Shown here: in pieces, positions 47,641 to 57,509 of the stretch
Layout of the letters: every line of letters starts with the position of its first letter
How positions within the stretch are numbered: position 1 is the first letter of the stretch
Source of the DNA: ENR-C587 sp942493235
Lineage (GTDB): Bacteria; Bacteroidota; Ignavibacteria; Kapaibacteriales; UBA2268
Assembly (NCBI GenBank): GCA_942493235.1
Contig: OW818676.1
Location: 4,030,001 to 4,094,000, forward strand
Direction of reading: 5' to 3'
DNA: 64,000 nt
The notes under the pieces: generated by a model
What the model was told of the DNA's origin: nothing
Databases searched by the model: none
Seen by the model: only the letters and a program-made list of their open reading frames with translations
Translations under genes and position numbers: made by a program

Positions 47641-48378
47641 ATGAAGAAAATTGCAATTTTCGGTGCTGTATCAGCTATTGCTCAAGAAACAGCAAAAATA
47701 TTCGCTCAGAAAGGTGCTGAATTATATCTTCTGGACTTATCTTTAGGTAGATTAGAATCAGTTAAAAAAGATATAAAAGCAAGATTTAACAATACTATTC
47801 ATATCAAAGAATTTAACGCAAATGATTTAGACACTCATCAGCAAATCTTTGATAGTATTGTTCAAGAAATGGGCGGATTAGACGAAGTATTAATTGCTTG
47901 GGGAACTTTACCAAATCAAAAAGAAATCGAGCATAATGTGCCTAAATTAGTTACTGAATTCACTACAAACGGTCTGAGCGTCATTTCTATGGCTTCTATC
48001 GTTGCAAACTACTTAGAACAACAGAATTACGGCACTCTGGCAGTTATTTCTTCTGTAGCCGGCGACAGGGGCAGACAAAGCAATTATGTCTATGGTGCCG
48101 CAAAGGGAACTATTACATTATTTTTGCAAGGATTAAGAAACAGACTCGGCAAAACCAATGTTAAAATTATTACAATTAAGCCCGGTATGGTGGATTCCCC
48201 GATGACTGCACACATGCCAAAGGGTATCTTATTTTCAAAGCCAAGCACAATTGGAAAAGGCATTTTTGAAGCTATGGATAGAGGTAAAGAAGTTGCCTAT
48301 TTGCCGGGCTTTTGGCGTTTGATTATGCTAATCATCAGACTTATTCCTGAATCTATATTCAAAAAATTAAGTTTGTAA
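47641..48378 (+). CDS. SDR family oxidoreductase, DprE2-like
   Basis: 245 residues. The cofactor loop is atypical, GAVSAIAQ in place of TGxxxGIG; the active site has SSVAGDRGRQSNYVYGAAKG, in which the Ser, Tyr and Lys are all present. The SVAGDRGR...YGAAKG phrase is typical of the DprE2 (decaprenyl-phosphoryl-2-keto-ribose reductase) subgroup. The end is hydrophobic (FWRLIMLIIRLIPESIFKKLSL), so it may associate with the membrane. The usual partner, a DprE1-like FAD oxidase, is not in the window. A role in a polyprenyl-sugar epimerisation is inference. Confidence 0.82.
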   Translation: MKKIAIFGAVSAIAQETAKIFAQKGAELYLLDLSLGRLESVKKDIKARFNNTIHIKEFNANDLDTHQQIFDSIVQEMGGLDEVLIAWGTLPNQKEIEHNVPKLVTEFTTNGLSVISMASIVANYLEQQNYGTLAVISSVAGDRGRQSNYVYGAAKGTITLFLQGLRNRLGKTNVKIITIKPGMVDSPMTAHMPKGILFSKPSTIGKGIFEAMDRGKEVAYLPGFWRLIMLIIRLIPESIFKKLSL

Positions 48379-48645
48379 TTCATTTTGTGATTTATCTATT
48401 TGAAATGATTTTTGACCGAAGCAAAACACCGATCAATTAGGTAAGTATATTGCAAAACTATATAATTTTCAATTCCCATCATTCAACCCGACGGTTAAAC
48501 GTCTGGTTGATAAGCACTTAGAAGTTTGAAAATCTTTGAAAAATTAACAGTAAATAAATATTTTGCACTTTTGCAAAAGCCTTAAGGTATTCTTAAAGTT
48601 GATATATCAAAAAACAATTTATCTGCATAGTTTAGCCTAAAAATC
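48379..48645. other. intergenic region with AACC-GGTT palindrome copy
   Basis: About 270 bp between the convergent SDR and tyrosine phenol-lyase genes. CAACCCGACGGTTAAACGTC followed by TGGTTG (48484-48509) is a diverged copy of the palindrome at 58211-58234. No gene. Confidence 0.5.
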
Positions 48646-48679
48646 ACAAAGGGGATTCAATCACTGAATCCCCTTTGTA
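48646..48679 (-). terminator. terminator of tpl
   Basis: ACAAAGGGGATTCA and TGAATCCCCTTTGT make a perfect 14-bp stem with a 6-nt loop and flanking T/A runs. It lies 33 bp after the tpl stop and between convergent genes, so it may serve both. Confidence 0.9.
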
Positions 48680-48711
48680 TTAATCAAAGCTTATAATATC
48701 AAAGTTTATAT

Positions 48712-50091
48712 TTAGATTTCTTCAAAACGAGCTTGGAAGAATCTTAATTGTTTTGGTTCATAAGTAAATTTCAAACCGCGAGCTTCTGTACGTTTGTTAT
48801 ATAAATCAATAATGCACTGAGCTGCATATTCAAAGTGTGATTGAGTATAAACTCTTCTTGGAATAGTCAAGCGAACTAATTCTAATTTCGGATGATTATT
48901 TTCGCCAGTTTTTTTATTTCTGCCGGCAGAAATAATACCGCGTTCCATAGAGCGGATACCTGATTCAATATATAAATCGGCAGCTAATTTCTGAGCAGGG
49001 AATTGCTCTTGAGGTATGTGCTCATAAATTTTTCCTGCATCTAAGAATACACCGTGACCACCAATAGGAGTAACTACAGGCACACCACCTTCAATTAACA
49101 ATTTACCGAATTCAGCTACCTGACCAATTCTGTGAGCCATATAATCATCTTGCACAGCCTCTTCCATTCCGCGAGCCATAGCTTCCATATCACGTCCTGA
49201 AATGCCACCATAAGTCTGAAGACCTTCAAAAACTACTACTTGGCTTCTCATTTGGTCAGCTAAATCGTCATCATTTATACAAGCAAAACCGCCGATATTT
49301 ACTATTAAGTCTTTTTTAGCACTCATAGTACAACCATCGGAGTATGCACAGAATTCTCTGTTGATTTCTTCTACTGATTTATTTGCATAGCCTTCTTCTC
49401 TTTGCTGAATGAAGTATGCATTTTCAAGATTACGAGTAGCATCTAAGATTACTTTAATACCGTTTTTATGTGCTAATGTAGATAATTCTTTCATATTAGC
49501 CATAGAAACCGGTTGCCCGCCAGCCATATTTACCGGAGCACCAACAGTGATATAAGCAACATTTTCAGCACCTTTTTCTTCAATTAATTTCGCAAATTTG
49601 CTAATGTCTATATTACCTTTAAACGGATGAGTTGATTGAGCTTTATGACCTTCGTCAATAATTACGTCAACAAATGTAGCACCGGCTAATTCCTGATGTT
49701 CACGTGTAGTAGTAAAATACATATTGCCGGCACAGTATTGTCCCTGTTTAATTAATGCTTGTGATAATAAATGCTCTGCACCACGGCCTTGATGTGCAGG
49801 AATTAAATGTTTATAGCCATAATATTTTTTCATATTTGCTTCTAAATGATAGTAGTTTTTACTACCTGCATAAGCTTCATCACCAAGCATCATACCTGCC
49901 CATTGATAATCACTCATCGCATTTGTACCGCTGTCTGTCAGTAAGTCAATATATACATCTTCCGAATGAAGCAAGAATGTATTATATCCGGCTTCTTTCA
50001 TCTTTTCTTTGCGGTATTCTTGAGTAGTTATTTTTAATGGTTCTACCATTTTGATCTTATAGGGTTCAACCCAAGGTGTTTTAGTTGCCAT
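48712..50091 (-). CDS. tpl: tyrosine phenol-lyase
   Basis: 459 residues, the size of beta-tyrosinase. A PLP enzyme that splits tyrosine into phenol, pyruvate and ammonia. IDLLTDSGTNAMSDYQWAGM, GDEAYAGS, HQGRGAEHLLSQ and NMYFTTTR are all in TPL form. PLP-Lys is Lys260 in TMSAKKD. SGIRSMERG includes Arg384, equivalent to Arg381 of the Citrobacter enzyme, which binds the phenol hydroxyl; tryptophanases have hydrophobic residues here (IRAVEIG). Thr of the TTTR motif also fits TPL. Many annotations would call it tryptophanase. It has its own promoter and terminator. Confidence 0.9.
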   Translation of the reverse strand: MATKTPWVEPYKIKMVEPLKITTQEYRKEKMKEAGYNTFLLHSEDVYIDLLTDSGTNAMSDYQWAGMMLGDEAYAGSKNYYHLEANMKKYYGYKHLIPAHQGRGAEHLLSQALIKQGQYCAGNMYFTTTREHQELAGATFVDVIIDEGHKAQSTHPFKGNIDISKFAKLIEEKGAENVAYITVGAPVNMAGGQPVSMANMKELSTLAHKNGIKVILDATRNLENAYFIQQREEGYANKSVEEINREFCAYSDGCTMSAKKDLIVNIGGFACINDDDLADQMRSQVVVFEGLQTYGGISGRDMEAMARGMEEAVQDDYMAHRIGQVAEFGKLLIEGGVPVVTPIGGHGVFLDAGKIYEHIPQEQFPAQKLAADLYIESGIRSMERGIISAGRNKKTGENNHPKLELVRLTIPRRVYTQSHFEYAAQCIIDLYNKRTEARGLKFTYEPKQLRFFQARFEEI

Positions 50092-50242
50092 GAGAATAAT
50101 CTCCTTAAATTAGCTGTTGTTTGTGATTTTATTCAAATCGTTATAATTCTTAAAGTATAATTTTTATAGTTATAAATGCTTATATAACTTTATAAAAAAC
50201 CATATTACCGCATATTAACAATTTTTGTCATTTTACGGCTTA

Positions 50243-50272
50243 CAAAATTAGCAAACTTTTTCGATATTTCAA
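50243..50272 (-). promoter_or_regulatory. predicted sigma-A promoter of tpl
   Basis: On the minus strand TTG (50272-50270), 19 nt, then TAATTTTG (50250-50243). The leader to the ATG at 50091 would be about 145 nt, long enough for regulation. Confidence 0.5.
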
Positions 50273-50466
50273 ATACTTATACTTCATTTTTTTTCTTTTT
50301 GAAAAAATAATAGTATCTTTCCGATATTCTTATATCATTTTTTACATAAAATAAGACCAATACACTTCTTTCCCCTCAAGTGCTTCAAGCATGTGGTTGA
50401 CGATGTGTATTTCCCACTCTGAAGTAGTTGTATAAATATTCGGATTATTTTGTATTTCTGATATGC

Positions 50467-50534
50467 AAGCTGACACTTAACCGTCAGGGTGATGATTTGA
50501 GTTCTTTTTCCCTTCCCCACGCTGAAGCGTGGGG
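50467..50534. repeat. paired palindromes (degenerate AACC-GGTT and CCCCACGC)
   Basis: AAGCTGACACTTAACCGTCA followed by GGGT (50467-50490) is a decayed version of the 58211-58234 palindrome. CCCCACGCTGAAGCGTGGGG (50515-50534) is a perfect 8-bp-stem hairpin that continues TTGATT. The same 26-bp sequence is found inverted at 10628-10653. Confidence 0.75.
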
Positions 50535-50608
50535 TTGATTACTCTCCTATATTCCCAATTTCCCATCCCCGAAACCCCGAACCCCAGCCACCTTTTGCTT
50601 TGTAATTA

Positions 50609-50643
50609 AAAAGCCTACTTCCCTTTAGAGGAAATAGGCTTTT
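50609..50643 (-). terminator. terminator of the first giant T9SS gene
   Basis: On the minus strand AAAAGCCTATTTCC and GGGAAGTAGGCTTTTT form a near-perfect stem with one bulge, followed by a T run. An identical copy follows the second giant gene. Confidence 0.85.
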
Positions 50644-50717
50644 ATTGGATTTGTAAACGGATTTTACTCCGATTATTATCTTATCAATGATCAACTTATC
50701 AATTTTTTACTAATCAA

Positions 50718-53700
50718 TTATTTGCTAACAACTAATTGACGAGTAATTGTCTGACCGTTCATTGTGATTGATATAAAGTAAATACCACTGCTTAAATCAG
50801 TTGCATCTATTTTTACATCTTGCTTACCGCTTAATAAACCGTCGAATATGTTCATTACTGTTCTACCACTTGCGTCGATTACATTTACTATTGTATTGCT
50901 TGTTGCATTTGTGTTTAATGTAATTGATGCTGTTCCGTTTACAGGATTTGGTGATACTTCACTTACTTGTAAACCGGCTATTTCGTTTACATTCATTGAA
51001 CCTGAAGCTGTAACGCTGATTGTTGCAGGCAATGATGTTACATCACCACAATCGTTGCTTATTACTACAGTATATATGAATGTGCCAGCATTTGCTTCGG
51101 TTGATGAGTAAGTTTCTTGTCTCGCTCCGGAGATTTCTACTCCATTGCGGTACCATTGGTAATCTAATACTAACGAAGATACTGCATCTACTGTTAATGT
51201 AAATTGTGCACCTTCGGTTATTGCTGCTGATTGTGGTTGTGTTATTATTTCTGCTTTTTTATTAACTGTTAAAGCTACTGCGTGTGAATTTTCTACTACG
51301 TTCATTGGTAATAAAGTTACTGTAGCATAGTATGAACCTACATTTTGTTCATTTGCATCAACTTGTAGGGTATTGCTTGTTTCAGTTAATAATATTTTGT
51401 TATTTGAATTATCAATGAAATACCATTCGTATTTGATTGTCGTATTTTCTACATTACTTGTTGCCTCTACCCTAAATGTTGCAGTGTTACCTTCGCATTC
51501 AGTTTGACCAACTGGCTGTGTAGTTATCATAAAGTTAACTTGTTTTACAGACGCATCATCAGAGCGTACCGGAGCACCGCATTTGCCGATTACTACTACG
51601 CTATAATCATTGCGAATGTCTGAAGTCTCTACATCTTTGATTGTCAATACTGATGTTCTTGTTCCGCTGAATTTAGTTCCGTCTATTAACGGTTCTGTTC
51701 CGCGATACCATTGGTATTCTGCCATATAGTCTTGTGGAGCTCCTGTAGCGTGAGCTTTAACTTCTAATGAAGTTTGTCCGCCAATATTTGCATATACACT
51801 TGCAGGTTGAGTTACGATTCTTGTGTTACTCATTACATATACTAATGCTGATTTGGTATATAAATAGCCATCGCCTTCACCATCAGATACATTAACGCAA
51901 CCGTCTAATTGGATTTTACATCTGTAAACACCACTATGGTCAAAGTCTGCACTATTGATTACAAATACAGGTTTGTCTGCTGTTGCATTGTCTGTTACTA
52001 ATATGTCTTGACCATCTTTTTGCCATTGGAATATTTGGTTAGCACCTTCGGCTTTAACCGATAGCATTACTTGCTCTTCACGGCAAACTACTTGTCCAGC
52101 AGGGTGATTTAACACTTTTACATAAGGATAAACTGTAACGTTTATTTCGTTAGATACTGTTTCTAATATATTACATACGTCAGAACCGGTTACTCTTAAT
52201 CTGTAAGTTCCGCTTTCTTCTACTTTTGCGTTTAATAACTCAAGAATTGGAGTATTTGCAGTCGGATATACGTTTACATCGATGTCTGACCATTCGTTTC
52301 CGTTTTTAATTTGCCAGAAATATCCGGTAATTAAACCATCTATACTTTCAACGTCAGCTGTTAATACTACGTCATTTTCTACGCAATAATTAACTCTAGC
52401 TTCTTCGTTTACAGTACCGTTAGCATTGATTACTACATTGCTTACAGGTTCTACTACTGTGATGCTTGAAGCAGTTGAGTAAATACTTGCAGCTCCGCAA
52501 TGTCCTGGACCTCTTACAAGCATTCTGTATTGTCCGGCACCCATTAGAGGATTATTTAGCTGTACGCGTAAAGTTTCGCCTATCATACCGGATAGTAAAG
52601 TCCAAGCATGTGTAGTTGTGTTATATTTTTCCCAACCGTAGCTATCAATTGTTCCGATAGCTTGGGCAGAAATATCAATATAACCTTTATCTGTACATAA
52701 TAATTGAGATTCTACAGGGTTAGTTACTATGCTCATTTCGCCTTCTACTCTAATAGTTTTAGCTGTAGAAGTCAATGTATTTAAGAAACTATTTACTACC
52801 GCTTGATAAATGTTACCAAGTCTGTTTTCGTTTACTATTAATAAATTGTATGTATTCTCGGTTGCATCAGGAATTACAACTCCATTTTCCATCCAAGTGT
52901 ATGTATATGAAGGAGTATAGTTAGTTCTAACTATGCCATCGTTAAAGCCTGTTACTTGTGCTTGAACTTGTAATAGTTCTTCAGTTGGCGGATTAGTTAT
53001 GCAATAGAAATTACTTGTATTTACTAAATCTTGAGTGAATGCTATTGTAGGCATCACCTCGTCAGCACCCATTTGAGCTTGACCTGCAGCAGTTCTACGT
53101 GTAATACCATCCATATCGGTAGTTACCATTGCAATAGGTTCGCACAATAAGTCTTCATCAAGAGCTGAAGCACCGTCTAAGTGCAAGTCAGTTGCTGATT
53201 TGAAAGTTATTGCTTTAGATATTGATTGAGCATCTTGAGTAGTTGCTGTTTGCAAATCGCCTAAAGTAATATTATCAGCAGACCCAATATAGCCTAAATA
53301 CGAAGCTGTGCCGTTAGCATAATAAACATTTGAATTTATATTTGTGAACTGTGCACTTGTTCCACTTGTGTATATCGCATAGTTTTTAGCTGTTGAACTT
53401 GAATTAGACATAGTCAAATTATTAATAAATATGTTATTTCTGATATCAAGTCCTGTAACAGTTGTTGAATTAATCACTACACAACCCGATGGAGCAGTAA
53501 CCGAAGAGGAAGTTCCAGAAGCCATACTTCTATCACCAGTTAAATTGACATCATTATGATATAGTTTAAAGTTAGTACCGGATGAGAAATAAAATCCTGT
53601 TGAAGCAAATGTTGAACCACTGGTACCATTACCAACTACGCTGTAAATAATATTATTAGCAAATGTAAGATTAGCATTTGCCGAAGTACTTATTCCGAAA

Positions 53701-56700
53701 GCAGCTACTCTATTTGTACTTCCGTTTACTAAATCATGAACTTTATTATATCCAAAAGTTGAATTAAATACGTCAGTACCAATATAAATAGCATCAAAGC
53801 TTGTACCTTGATTAATATTAAATACTTCATTATTATTAACTTTAGTACTATCATTATATGTTAAATATAAACCGTAAAAGCCAATTGAATTAGCTAATGT
53901 AGCCGAACCAATAACATTTTTATCTATGTTCAAATTTAAAAGTTTAGTTCCAGTTGCTAATCCAGTAGCGAATATTCCATAATAAGCGTTGGATATATTA
54001 TTATTTAATATTTGAATATTATTGCCTGATGGATTTTGCACATAAATACCACTTACATTAGAATTTGTTTTGATTGAACCAACAATATTTAAATTTCTAA
54101 TTACAACAGTATTTGAAGCAGAATAATTTGCATCACCATAAACAAAAATATTAAAACCTGCACTCGCATTACTATTTAATATTGTTAGGCTATTACTAGT
54201 CCCTGTCATATCAATACGACCATCTATATTAACTCTATCTGCACCTACAAGTGTAATCACACCATCAGATCCAGCTATAGCAGGACCCGTAATAGTTCTT
54301 GCTGCACCAGTAGGGTAAATATTCAATGAGTAATTCCCAGTACCTACTTCAGTCCATTCAAAGATGTCAACCGGTGCAGTTTCTGTTAAATCACTTGCAA
54401 TAGCAAAATTAATATTTGCACTAGCTCCTAAAGCATTTAAATCATTTGTAGCTGCAAGTAAACTAGGATAATGTGCTCCCGGTATTGATCCAATAACATA
54501 AGTGCCTGCCATCGGAGCTTTAAGCTCGTGATTACCCCAAGTATTGCCACTTGTTAAGGTAACTTCAGGAGATATGATAGTACCACGTTTATAAGAAATT
54601 GCATCAAGTTTACAATCTACAAATCTACCTGCTACTGCAGTAGGAGAAATATCATAAGTTACTGCAAAATAATTATTACCGGCAGCTAATGTTAAATCCG
54701 GTTGTCCGGTAGTGCGAGTAATAGTTAATTGACCAGTTGAAGTAATAGTAGCTGAACCAAATAAAGTATTTGTTAAAGGATTAAATGTTGCAGTTGCACC
54801 TAAATACCATACTTTGGCTGTTGTAATGTCTGCTATATTTGTAACACCTTCAGGAGTTATTTTCACGTTGTTCAATGATAATGGATTAGATGAAGATAAT
54901 GTCTTAATATTAAATGCATTTACTATTGAGTTATTAGATCCTATAACTGCAGGATCATTGCCTGTGCCTAAAGTATCAACACCGTCGTAAGCCATATAAG
55001 CTTCTTCATCAGTTGGGAATGTAACATCATCCAAGTGAATATTATTATAATAATCAGATGAACCAACAAATAAAATATAATTATTCGCTGTATTGAAATT
55101 AGCAGGAATATTATAAGTATATTGATACCATCCAATAGCCGGTTCAGGAATTAATCCTTGATTATATCTTACATTGATTGAATCAGCCGTAGGATATCCG
55201 ACAGGTAATAAGCGAGTTGCACCTGTTAAATTTGGTTGAGTATTCATATATACCATAAACCTCGAACCAGAAGCTGATGTACTTGATTCGTGTCTATATA
55301 GCCACAAAGAAAAATTCGTTGGCTCACTAGAACCGTTTAATGGAAAAACCGGAGTTACTAATGCTGACGAGTTGTTTGATGATATTATATTTGAATTATA
55401 ATGTGCCATTGAAGGAGCTGAATGTGGAGCATTTGAAGGATTTAATCCTGAAGTAACAAATGTCCATTTATTATCGGTATCAGTTCCATAAAGTACAATG
55501 CTTGTCCAGTCATTATATGGCATTGTTTGTACTCCACCACTAAACGAACCATCAAATTTCTTATGGTCTATTTGAGAAAAACCTGACGGTGATTGAGAAG
55601 TAGTAAGATTATTTAGTGTAGGTGCATCACTTGTATATACTCCTGCAAGTTGTGCATCAATTATTGCATCTAATCCGGCAGATGATGATATATCAAAAAC
55701 TAACCAGAAATAATTAGTTCCCTGGGATAATTCAATAGCAGTTGCAGGAGTAAAAGTCATTACCCCATTTGGAGCTGCAATTGTACCGCCTACTTGTGTA
55801 GTCATTGCGAAACTTCCCGATGTACCGGTCGAATATACTTTTGCATTAGTAATCGGATTAATCACACCTGAGTAACTTGTCCCGTTTGTATTAAATACAA
55901 TAGAACTCAAGCTCTTTGGTGCTAATGAACCATTCATGATTACACCAGCTTGTAATATTTTCTCATTAACACTTCCGGCAAATAATTTATTTTTACTAAC
56001 CTGGCTTGTTTGAGTTGAGGAAAAAGCCATTGCTTGAGGTGTTGTTAAATTTATCCAGTAATCTTCGCACTCGCCATAAGTTAAACCTACATAGCAAGGA
56101 GTAGATGCGGCTGTAGTCGAAGTCATTACTCTTAATAATGTATTCTGCCCTATAACAGCCGTGGGGGGAATCGTAATTGTTCTTGTAAAAACAGGATTTG
56201 CTGTCGCTGTAGCTGTTAATATATACAACGAATCAACTAATTCCGTAACGGGATTAATTTCACCGTCTCTATTCAAATCAATATAAGTCTTTAAATAATT
56301 AGTTGAAAATGATGTAGTAGCAGTTACTAATGTTACTTGAAATTGAGTAGGGACTCCTACTTCTGCAATTATCGGAACAATAGTTGATTTAAAATCATTA
56401 TATGTTTGTGTAGCAGTTGCATTACTCATTGAAGGATTTTCTGCCTGCGATACATTATTGACATTATTTATCGAAAATCTTGCAATATCAGTGTATCCTG
56501 TTGATGTATATGAAGGAATACAGTACGACAATATTCCCTTTCCACTTAAATTAACAACAGTATTTACTAATGGATTTGATACTCCTCCACCGCTGACGGT
56601 TATTGTGCCTGTAAGGTCAGTTGCTGTTGCCGGTGAAAGAAATCTTGCATATATTGTAGTTGCTGCCAAGGTGCTTGCTGTATAAGGCACACTAATTGTG

Positions 56701-57509
56701 TTCGGAGAACTAGCCCAGGTAACACCGTCTAACGATATTTGAAAACCTGTAGGAGGAGTCAATGTTATATTTCCAGCAGCTGGAGTTAAATTCCCGCCAC
56801 TTATTGAAAATGTTTTTGCCGCTGAAATTAAACCGGGATTTGCAAATCCTAAATCTAATGATGACGGATTTAATAAATAGTAGGCAAATGTAAGAGCTGA
56901 TATGTTTAATATTACATTGGGTCTATTATATGATCTGCCTGAAGCTGTTGTAGTAAACTGGTCATAAGCAGTAACATCATCTTGGTATTTATATAAGCAT
57001 AAATAATTCGGAGTTGTCGATGTGTATCTTACGGTGTTAGTCCCATTACCACCGTCATTACTATTGTACCAAGAGGTTTCTAAAAGTAAATGTGATGCCC
57101 CGTCCCATAAAAACGGTGTATCAAAGGTTATATTAATCCAGCCGGTTACAGTTGGCGTTAGCGAGCCGGAATAGACTGTAGTTAAGCCTGTAGTTTCAAA
57201 TGAAGTATTTGGGAAACCTGTTGTACTTGTATTCTTTGCTTTTATAGTAAAGTTCTGCAATTCAATAGATCCTACAGCTGTAAAATACAAAGAAATACTA
57301 TTCACCAAGCCGATACTTGCTCCACCGGCATTAAGCTCTGTTGGCGTAAATAACATTTGAGTTTTATTTGCACCGTAAGTCCCATAAAAGGGATAAGTGC
57401 TTGTTGTAGATGTTCCTGTTCCAAGGGTTACATCTACTGCACTGGCATTCGTTACGCCCAGTATTAATAGAGCGATTAGAATACTAAATAGACCATATAG
57501 TCTTTTCAT
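50718..57509 (-). CDS. giant secreted protein with GEVED, beta-helix, Ig-like and T9SS sorting domains
   Basis: 2263 residues from ATG 57509, with GGAG 6 nt upstream; a TTG four codons earlier overlaps the Shine-Dalgarno. Signal peptide ending TNASA. Domains in order: an N-terminal lectin-like beta-sandwich (30-210), a short beta domain of the LNPSSLDLGFANPG type, a GEVED domain (about 330-490; YIDLNRDGEINP, GECEDYWINL), beta-sandwich repeats including a jelly-roll with FWLYRHES-like phrases, a right-handed beta-helix (about 1090-1400; NIQILNNNISNAYYGIF), six Ig-like domains with repeated WQKDG/WYRNG cores, and the C-terminal T9SS type A domain (VSEVSPNPVNG, GLLSGKQDVKIDATDLSSGIYFISI). Exported by the Sec and T9SS routes to the cell surface; likely an adhesin or matrix protein. 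Confidence 0.88.
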   Translation of the reverse strand: MKRLYGLFSILIALLILGVTNASAVDVTLGTGTSTTSTYPFYGTYGANKTQMLFTPTELNAGGASIGLVNSISLYFTAVGSIELQNFTIKAKNTSTTGFPNTSFETTGLTTVYSGSLTPTVTGWINITFDTPFLWDGASHLLLETSWYNSNDGGNGTNTVRYTSTTPNYLCLYKYQDDVTAYDQFTTTASGRSYNRPNVILNISALTFAYYLLNPSSLDLGFANPGLISAAKTFSISGGNLTPAAGNITLTPPTGFQISLDGVTWASSPNTISVPYTASTLAATTIYARFLSPATATDLTGTITVSGGGVSNPLVNTVVNLSGKGILSYCIPSYTSTGYTDIARFSINNVNNVSQAENPSMSNATATQTYNDFKSTIVPIIAEVGVPTQFQVTLVTATTSFSTNYLKTYIDLNRDGEINPVTELVDSLYILTATATANPVFTRTITIPPTAVIGQNTLLRVMTSTTAASTPCYVGLTYGECEDYWINLTTPQAMAFSSTQTSQVSKNKLFAGSVNEKILQAGVIMNGSLAPKSLSSIVFNTNGTSYSGVINPITNAKVYSTGTSGSFAMTTQVGGTIAAPNGVMTFTPATAIELSQGTNYFWLVFDISSSAGLDAIIDAQLAGVYTSDAPTLNNLTTSQSPSGFSQIDHKKFDGSFSGGVQTMPYNDWTSIVLYGTDTDNKWTFVTSGLNPSNAPHSAPSMAHYNSNIISSNNSSALVTPVFPLNGSSEPTNFSLWLYRHESSTSASGSRFMVYMNTQPNLTGATRLLPVGYPTADSINVRYNQGLIPEPAIGWYQYTYNIPANFNTANNYILFVGSSDYYNNIHLDDVTFPTDEEAYMAYDGVDTLGTGNDPAVIGSNNSIVNAFNIKTLSSSNPLSLNNVKITPEGVTNIADITTAKVWYLGATATFNPLTNTLFGSATITSTGQLTITRTTGQPDLTLAAGNNYFAVTYDISPTAVAGRFVDCKLDAISYKRGTIISPEVTLTSGNTWGNHELKAPMAGTYVIGSIPGAHYPSLLAATNDLNALGASANINFAIASDLTETAPVDIFEWTEVGTGNYSLNIYPTGAARTITGPAIAGSDGVITLVGADRVNIDGRIDMTGTSNSLTILNSNASAGFNIFVYGDANYSASNTVVIRNLNIVGSIKTNSNVSGIYVQNPSGNNIQILNNNISNAYYGIFATGLATGTKLLNLNIDKNVIGSATLANSIGFYGLYLTYNDSTKVNNNEVFNINQGTSFDAIYIGTDVFNSTFGYNKVHDLVNGSTNRVAAFGISTSANANLTFANNIIYSVVGNGTSGSTFASTGFYFSSGTNFKLYHNDVNLTGDRSMASGTSSSVTAPSGCVVINSTTVTGLDIRNNIFINNLTMSNSSSTAKNYAIYTSGTSAQFTNINSNVYYANGTASYLGYIGSADNITLGDLQTATTQDAQSISKAITFKSATDLHLDGASALDEDLLCEPIAMVTTDMDGITRRTAAGQAQMGADEVMPTIAFTQDLVNTSNFYCITNPPTEELLQVQAQVTGFNDGIVRTNYTPSYTYTWMENGVVIPDATENTYNLLIVNENRLGNIYQAVVNSFLNTLTSTAKTIRVEGEMSIVTNPVESQLLCTDKGYIDISAQAIGTIDSYGWEKYNTTTHAWTLLSGMIGETLRVQLNNPLMGAGQYRMLVRGPGHCGAASIYSTASSITVVEPVSNVVINANGTVNEEARVNYCVENDVVLTADVESIDGLITGYFWQIKNGNEWSDIDVNVYPTANTPILELLNAKVEESGTYRLRVTGSDVCNILETVSNEINVTVYPYVKVLNHPAGQVVCREEQVMLSVKAEGANQIFQWQKDGQDILVTDNATADKPVFVINSADFDHSGVYRCKIQLDGCVNVSDGEGDGYLYTKSALVYVMSNTRIVTQPASVYANIGGQTSLEVKAHATGAPQDYMAEYQWYRGTEPLIDGTKFSGTRTSVLTIKDVETSDIRNDYSVVVIGKCGAPVRSDDASVKQVNFMITTQPVGQTECEGNTATFRVEATSNVENTTIKYEWYFIDNSNNKILLTETSNTLQVDANEQNVGSYYATVTLLPMNVVENSHAVALTVNKKAEIITQPQSAAITEGAQFTLTVDAVSSLVLDYQWYRNGVEISGARQETYSSTEANAGTFIYTVVISNDCGDVTSLPATISVTASGSMNVNEIAGLQVSEVSPNPVNGTASITLNTNATSNTIVNVIDASGRTVMNIFDGLLSGKQDVKIDATDLSSGIYFISITMNGQTITRQLVVSK

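Larger units (their letters stand above)
50408..53520. repeat. segmental duplication, copy 1
   Basis: From TATTTCCCACTCTGAAGTAG at 50408 through the terminator and the C-terminal third of the first giant gene, to about 53520. It is nearly identical to 58152-61292. The two coding parts differ by only 3 bp in length (offset 7775 at the stop, 7772 near 53509), with scattered base changes. The non-coding part differs by one insertion of about 35 bp near 50490. Confidence 0.85.

Noticed and set aside
48712..50091. Tryptophanase (tnaA)
   Set aside because: The Arg in SMERG and other motifs fit tyrosine phenol-lyase better.
50848..51111. Plus-strand frames inside the giant T9SS genes (also 58671-58886, 62118-62399 and 56458-56685)
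   Set aside because: Antisense shadows of a strongly biased coding strand; the copies at 50848 and 58671 reflect the duplication, not conservation of a gene.
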